In this document: positions 13,255 through 13,497 of the stretch, in pieces | Layout of the letters: every line of letters begins with the position of its first letter | Numbering within the stretch: position 1 is the stretch's first letter | DNA from: Methanoculleus sp. UBA208 | Lineage (GTDB): Archaea; Halobacteriota; Methanomicrobia; Methanomicrobiales; Methanoculleaceae | Assembly: GCF_002498065.1 (NCBI RefSeq) | Contig: NZ_DAFZ01000070.1 | Span: 9,396 to 22,892 of the forward strand | Length of the DNA stretch: 13,497 bases | Reading direction: 5' to 3' | Notes under the pieces: model-generated | Database searches by the model: none | What the model was told of the DNA's origin: nothing | What the model saw: the letters and a program-made list of their open reading frames with translations, nothing else | Program-made: the position numbers and the translations under genes

Positions 13255-13316
13255 CCGCCTGCTTTATACGGAGAAGGGGAGGGATCGGTTTACTCCCTCC
13301 CTGGCGGCTTTTTTGT
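13255..13316 (+). terminator. Hairpin plus T-run terminator after tes
   Basis: GGGAGGGA (13277-13284) pairs with TCCCTCCC (13294-13301) around a 9-nt loop. Outside it, CCGCC (13255-13259) can pair with GGCGG (13303-13307). T 13309-13314 follows. This is the clearest terminator in the window. Confidence 0.85.
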
Positions 13317-13324
13317 GTGATGAT

Positions 13325-13440
13325 GCTCGTTCTTGAGCTCACGTTTTTCGTGTCCGGAGTTCAAGCCGCAACGGACGGAACGCCTGGAACGTGAGCACTG
13401 CCCGGTGCAAGTGCCGGAAATTCCGTAACTGAAAGACAGA
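13325..13440. repeat. Degraded palindromic repeat, related to the left end
   Basis: CTTGAGCTC (near 13335) and GAGTTCAAG (near 13358) form an 8-of-9 inverted pair around CACG-ttttt-CGTG. Further right, GAGCACTGCCCGGTGCAAG matches the left block's GAGCACCGCCCGGTGCGAG at 17 of 19 positions. No coding frame is supported. It looks like a decayed member of the family at 1-200. Confidence 0.45.
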
Positions 13441-13447
13441 CCCAGTG

Positions 13448-13497
13448 CAGTGGACCGTGGGGGTATCGCCACTAGGGGTGGGGCTGACGGGGAGGGG
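13448..13497 (+). repeat. 50-bp dispersed module, copy 2 (cut by window end)
   Basis: This block matches 8042-8091 at 43 of 50 positions and reaches the window edge at GGGGAGGGG, exactly where the 26-bp palindrome lies in copy 1. The element therefore probably continues beyond the window. Confidence 0.8.

Overview
The window looks like chromosomal DNA of a methanogenic archaeon. The best guess is order Methanomicrobiales, close to Methanoculleus. The support is a methanogen-only marker gene (methanogenesis marker 14), archaeal membrane-lipid genes (carS and a tetraether-synthase-type radical SAM gene), GC-rich coding DNA, archaeal BRE/TATA promoters and T-run terminators. Genus assignment is from memory of family features, not from a search.

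Layout. Positions 1-314 are non-coding and packed with short palindromes. Positions 315-3666 (minus strand) hold a glycine betaine/proline-type ABC importer: proV (ATPase with two CBS domains) overlaps proW (permease). After a 387-bp gap with its own promoter, proX (binding lipoprotein) follows. Positions 3667-4096 are a promoter-containing gap, T-rich on its proV side. argG (plus) converges with a PPOX/split-barrel flavin-type protein (minus), and a perfect hairpin lies over their stop codons. A 329-bp gap with a long inverted repeat then leads to the methanogenesis marker 14 gene (plus) and an unrecognised small protein gene 12 bp behind it. Positions 7768-8389 are a gene-free stretch holding a candidate non-coding repeat element of about 400 bp with imperfect terminal inverted repeats and a 26-bp perfect G/C palindrome. 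Positions 8390-11716 (minus) are a tight overlapping cluster carS-pyrE-purD-argF. The radical SAM gene (plus) diverges from carS across 68 bp and ends in a clear hairpin-plus-T terminator. The last 180 bp return to repeat sequence; its final 50 bp match the middle element at 43 of 50 positions.

How the genes work together. The importer brings in compatible solute for salt stress. argF and argG are two of the last three steps of arginine synthesis. pyrE and purD serve pyrimidine and purine synthesis. carS activates archaeol with CTP for phospholipid synthesis, and the divergent radical SAM enzyme probably couples two such diether lipids into membrane-spanning tetraethers. The carS/tes pair is therefore a small membrane-lipid locus attached to a nucleotide/arginine operon.

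The most interesting items are the carS-tes head-to-head pair, the methanogen-specific ASKHA-type protein with its small partner, the dispersed palindromic element family, and the separately promoted, hairpin-rich leader of proX. No CRISPR array, tRNA, rRNA, transposase or phage gene was seen.
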